A stretch of DNA of 64,000 bases, taken from positions 311,373 to 375,372 of the forward strand of contig NW_001798956.1 in NCBI RefSeq assembly GCF_000165425.1, read 5' to 3'. Origin of the DNA: Paramecium tetraurelia (Eukaryota > Ciliophora > Oligohymenophorea > Peniculida > Parameciidae). This document shows positions 62,840 through 64,000 of this stretch, piece after piece. How positions within the stretch are numbered: the stretch's first letter is position 1; each line of letters opens with the position of its first letter. Under the pieces are notes generated by a model. That model was not told where the DNA came from. It made no database searches and was given only the letters and a program-made list of their open reading frames with translations. The position numbers were made by a program, and so were the translations under genes.

Positions 62840-63320
62840 ATTTTTAAATTAATAAATTAATTTAAAATAAATCAAAATAGTTCATCTAAAAATCTCAATA
62901 ATAAAGGATTGTGTTTTCCTAATAAGAAGTATTCCATAAAAAATATTTTCGCACCTACCTGAAAAATATTGATTTACTCGAATTAAAATATATATTAGAT
63001 AACTTCTATATTATAGGAATAAATAATCTTAATGTACTAAATTAATGGTCATATTGTTTGACTTACTTAGATGAGTAATCAAAAGTTACGAAGAATAAGA
63101 ATTAAATTAGATATCTTAGTTTTAAAACCAAAACAATATAATATTTGTTTTCCTTAACCAGTTTTCTATTTTATAATATTATGGCCTTATCTAATGAAAG
63201 ATAATAACAATGTTAAAATTTTCATATACATTTTAAATGTGCAGAATTGGATTTTTATAAGTGAATAATAAACTAATAATTATAAAATATTTATTTTTAT
63301 TCAAATATAATTAGCTGAGA
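62840..63320. other. Intergenic region, about 0.48 kb
   Basis: Divergent spacer, very A+T-rich; nothing supported. Confidence 0.6.
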
Positions 63321-64000
63321 ATGAGTTATCAACTATATCCTAAGCCTTTCTAATTTTGTAAAATAATTAAATATTTTAGATTACTATCCTCCTTACATTC
63401 ACTAACTTGGCCTTCCATTGATCAATCCTTATAATCTAAATAATTATCCTCAATAAATGAGCTCATTTTATTATTAACCCATCATAGGAAATTCATCAGA
63501 CAATTGTATTGTGATAGAAGATGATAATGTAAGTTAATAATTTAATATTATTTCTTAGATTTAACATCCACTGAACCCCAATCAATAATCAATAGTTTAA
63601 ACATAAACCAATAGAGAACAGACAACTCAATAAGAGTAGTTGATGATTCTAGAATAACCATTTAAGAAGTAGATATAATAAAGTGACAAATTAAATGAAA
63701 ATGAACCACACATTCGTATAAGTGTCTTCAAGCAGCATTCAAGCTAAATTGATGCTGAATATATCCTCTAATATGATAGGTAAGTTAATTAAATATCATT
63801 TAGAATCATGGGAAACGAATACAAAAAGGAAATAACAATAGGTAGAAGAAAATAATAAGATGACAAATCAGAGAATTGTGATATTTGTAATTGTTTCAAA
63901 TAATAACTCTAGATTTGCCTCATGGAGATAAGAATGTTGAAAAGCTTCACTGTAAATTGTTGACAGAAAAAGGATTTTCTTATTCAAATCTTCTAACAAA
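63321..64000 (+). CDS. N-terminal part of an unknown protein, cut by the window edge
   Basis: Start MSYQLYPKPFQF; introns of 22, 30, 24 and probably 20 nt. The first 110 residues are rich in Y, P, N and Q (YYPPYIHQLGLPLINPYN), as in disordered scaffold regions. A segment SENCDICNYLPHGDKNVEKL with further HC may start a zinc-binding domain, but it runs off the edge. No assignment possible. Confidence 0.6.

Overview
The window reads as macronuclear DNA of a ciliate, most likely Paramecium or a close relative. I estimate it is about three-quarters A+T. Genes are closed only by TGA, and TAA and TAG occur throughout clearly conserved proteins where relatives carry glutamine. Introns are tiny: almost every one I could place is 20-32 bases, GTA...TAG type. 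Several intergenic gaps are only tens of bases long. No bacterial signals, tRNA, rRNA, transposon, CRISPR array or telomere was recognised.

Layout. 1-10.4 kb, all minus strand: a myristoylation-type fragment, a coiled-coil protein, a large membrane/PAS protein, a U1A/U2B''-type spliceosomal protein, a FOP (CEP43)-like LisH centriolar protein, a small membrane protein and an NDR-family kinase. 11.5-15.3 kb: a 1241-residue IQ/coiled-coil protein whose C-terminus resembles the DUF4378 (TRM/CAP350) domain. 15.5-22.8 kb: a zinc-finger protein, enoyl-CoA hydratase, an importin-beta family receptor, ribosomal protein L32 and a cyclin. 23.6-33.1 kb: an epiplasm/alveolin-like coiled coil, several Q-rich proteins of unknown role and a Jupiter/HN1-like protein. 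33.2-35.9 kb: a dynamin with an N/Q-rich tail. 36.8-46.4 kb: VWA, SF-assemblin and SHAQKYF-Myb proteins, a cytosolic carboxypeptidase (tubulin deglutamylase family), a multi-pass membrane protein and coiled coils. 47.4-58.5 kb: an EGF-TM-RING-H2 protein, a P/Q/Y-rich protein, a TRIM-like RING/B-box protein, a TTLL tubulin ligase and a PA2G4/EBP1 homologue. 58.7-64 kb: an STK32/YANK-like kinase with an apparent frameshift, a membrane RING protein, two small Q/K-rich proteins and a partial gene.

There are no operons. Cytoskeleton and basal-body functions recur: FOP, a TRM/CAP350-like protein, SF-assemblin, alveolin-like, Jupiter-like, a tubulin ligase and a carboxypeptidase. Genomes of this kind are not ordered by pathway, so I read this mainly as ciliate biology. 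The FOP/DUF4378 pairing within 5 kb is the most suggestive association.

Gene models were translated by hand with TAA/TAG = Gln and short introns removed. In most models the total intron length makes the span divisible by three, which I used as a check. Internal exon structure of the importin gene, the 22.8 kb locus and a few junctions noted below is not settled.
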